6,653 nucleotides of DNA, from NCBI GenBank assembly GCA_011620705.1, contig WOYR01000108.1:1-6653 (forward strand), given 5' to 3'. The notes below the pieces were generated by a model. It ran no database searches. It was not told the DNA's origin and worked only from the letters and a program-made list of their open reading frames with translations. The stretch comes from Microbacteriaceae bacterium. Lineage in GTDB: Bacteria; Actinomycetota; Actinomycetes; Actinomycetales; Microbacteriaceae. The position numbers and the translations under genes were made by a program. This document shows positions 5,823 to 6,653 of this stretch, in pieces (position 1 is the stretch's first letter; the number at the start of each line of letters is the position of its first letter).

Positions 5823-6653
5823 CCCTCTCGGTCGTCATCGTCAGTTTCAACACTCGGGATGCGACGCTGGAATGCATCGCGAGCGTGGTGGAGAACACAA
5901 CGGTTCCGACGGAGATCGTGGTCGTCGACAACGGGTCGACGGATGGATCGGCGGCCGCCGTCCGCGCGGAGTTCCCGGACGTCATCGTCGACGAGGCCGG
6001 GGAGAACCTCGGATTCGCACGCGGAGTGAATCGCGGCGTCGCCTCCTCCTCCGGTGACAGTGTCGTCCTGCTCAACCCCGACACCCTCGTCCTGCCGGGC
6101 GCCCTCGACTCCCTGCTCGGGTTCGCTGCGCAGCATCCGGAGTACGGCGTGTTCGGTGGCCGCACCCTCCGCAGGGACGGGTCCGTCGACAAGAGCTCCT
6201 GCTGGGGCGCGCCCACACTGTGGTCGTTGTTCTGCTTCGCGACGGGTCTGTCGACGGCGTTCAAGGGTTCGCTCCTGTTCGACCCCGAGTCGCTCGGCTC
6301 GTGGGAGCGCGACACCGTGCGGGAGGTGCCCATCGTGACCGGGTGCCTCCTCCTGATGCGGCGGCCGGACTGGGACTCGCTCGGCGGGATGGATGAGACC
6401 TTCTTCCTCTACGGCGAGGACGCCGAGTTCAGCATCAGGGCGTCGCGGCACCACCTCCGGCCCGTCATCGTCTCCGAGGCCGTGATCATCCACGACGTGG
6501 GCGGATCGACGTCGGTGAGCGCGTTCAAGATGAGCTTGGTCCTCGCAGGGAAGACGACGCTTCTGCGCCGTGTCTGGAGCCCGCCGCGTGCGCGGATCGG
6601 CCGGAGCATGCTGCTGACGGGCGTCCGGCTGCGTGCGTCGCTGGAACGGCTCG
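5819..6653 (+). CDS. GT2-family glycosyltransferase, rhamnosyltransferase-like, 3' partial
   Basis: The frame is open from ATG at 5819 to the right edge: 278 residues with no stop. It has the GT2 layout seen in dTDP-rhamnosyl- and galactofuranosyl-type transferases (RfbN/WbbL/GlfT-like): LSVVIVSFNTRDATLECI at the N-terminus, VVVDNGSTDGS (34-44), ENLGFARGVNRGV (62-74), the metal-binding LNPDT (85-89), VTGCLLLMRR (173-182), GGMDETFFLYGEDAEFSIR (189-207) with the acidic ED pair and catalytic Asp, and IIHDVGGS (223-230), whose His is the usual metal-coordinating residue. The C-terminus is missing by a few residues to a few tens. It should add a deoxysugar or similar unit in the cytoplasm; the exact sugar is inferred only from resemblance. 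The start overlaps the acyltransferase stop by four bases (ATGA), and no strong Shine-Dalgarno is seen, so translation is probably coupled. Confidence 0.92.
   Translation, partial: MTLSVVIVSFNTRDATLECIASVVENTTVPTEIVVVDNGSTDGSAAAVRAEFPDVIVDEAGENLGFARGVNRGVASSSGDSVVLLNPDTLVLPGALDSLLGFAAQHPEYGVFGGRTLRRDGSVDKSSCWGAPTLWSLFCFATGLSTAFKGSLLFDPESLGSWERDTVREVPIVTGCLLLMRRPDWDSLGGMDETFFLYGEDAEFSIRASRHHLRPVIVSEAVIIHDVGGSTSVSAFKMSLVLAGKTTLLRRVWSPPRARIGRSMLLTGVRLRASLERL

Noticed and set aside
5579..6493. A 304-codon minus-strand open frame
   Set aside because: It lies opposite the acyltransferase end and the GT2 gene at 5819, which carries all family motifs and stays open to the window edge. The minus frame is a shadow.
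1..6653. Search for defence system, toxin-antitoxin, mobile element, CRISPR or RNA genes
   Set aside because: All sizeable protein frames with motifs belong to glycan synthesis. I saw no repeat arrays, transposase motifs, attachment-like repeats or tRNA-like folds.

Overview
The window looks like part of a cell-surface polysaccharide (exopolysaccharide, capsule or teichuronic-like glycan) biosynthesis locus from a high-GC actinobacterium. The base composition is about two thirds G+C, codons end mostly in G or C, and protein style is typical of Microbacteriaceae such as Microbacterium or Leifsonia. That family placement is an inference, since no rRNA or marker gene is present. There are no tRNAs, rRNAs, CRISPR arrays, transposases or phage genes. 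Coding density is close to 97 percent, and no stretch over 110 bases lacks a gene.

Layout, left to right. (1) Positions 1-1341, plus strand: the 3' part of an O-antigen ligase/polymerase-like membrane protein (Wzy/WaaL type). (2) Positions 1338-2411, minus: a GT4-type glycosyltransferase whose stop shares a CTAG with the previous stop. (3) Positions 2487-3275, plus: a PIG-L/LmbE-type zinc deacetylase with a good ribosome-binding site. (4) Positions 3257-4174, minus: a putative rhamnosyltransferase-family protein (PF11316-like), overlapping the deacetylase tail by 19 bases. (5) Positions 4246-5097, minus: a GT2 glycosyltransferase transcribed toward gene 4. (6) Positions 5205-5822, plus: a left-handed beta-helix hexapeptide acyltransferase. 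(7) Positions 5819-6653, plus: a second GT2 glycosyltransferase resembling dTDP-rhamnosyltransferases, fused to gene 6 by an ATGA stop/start overlap and running off the right edge.

Taken together, three to four glycosyltransferases would build a repeat unit on a lipid carrier, the acyltransferase would decorate it with acyl (probably acetyl) groups, the PIG-L protein would remove N-acetyl groups from an amino sugar, and the multi-spanning protein would polymerise or ligate the units outside the membrane. The initiating phosphoglycosyltransferase, the flippase and nucleotide-sugar synthesis genes are not in the window, so the locus must extend beyond it or use genes elsewhere.

The most notable features are organisational: strand order + - + - - + +, two convergent pairs with overlapping 3' ends, and two short divergent promoter regions. 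Others are an inverted repeat enclosing a candidate -10 box, a probable leaderless start, a likely missing catalytic histidine in the acyltransferase, and strong enrichment of the hexamer GGATGC/GCATCC. I did not find convincing evidence of a wholly new biological system.
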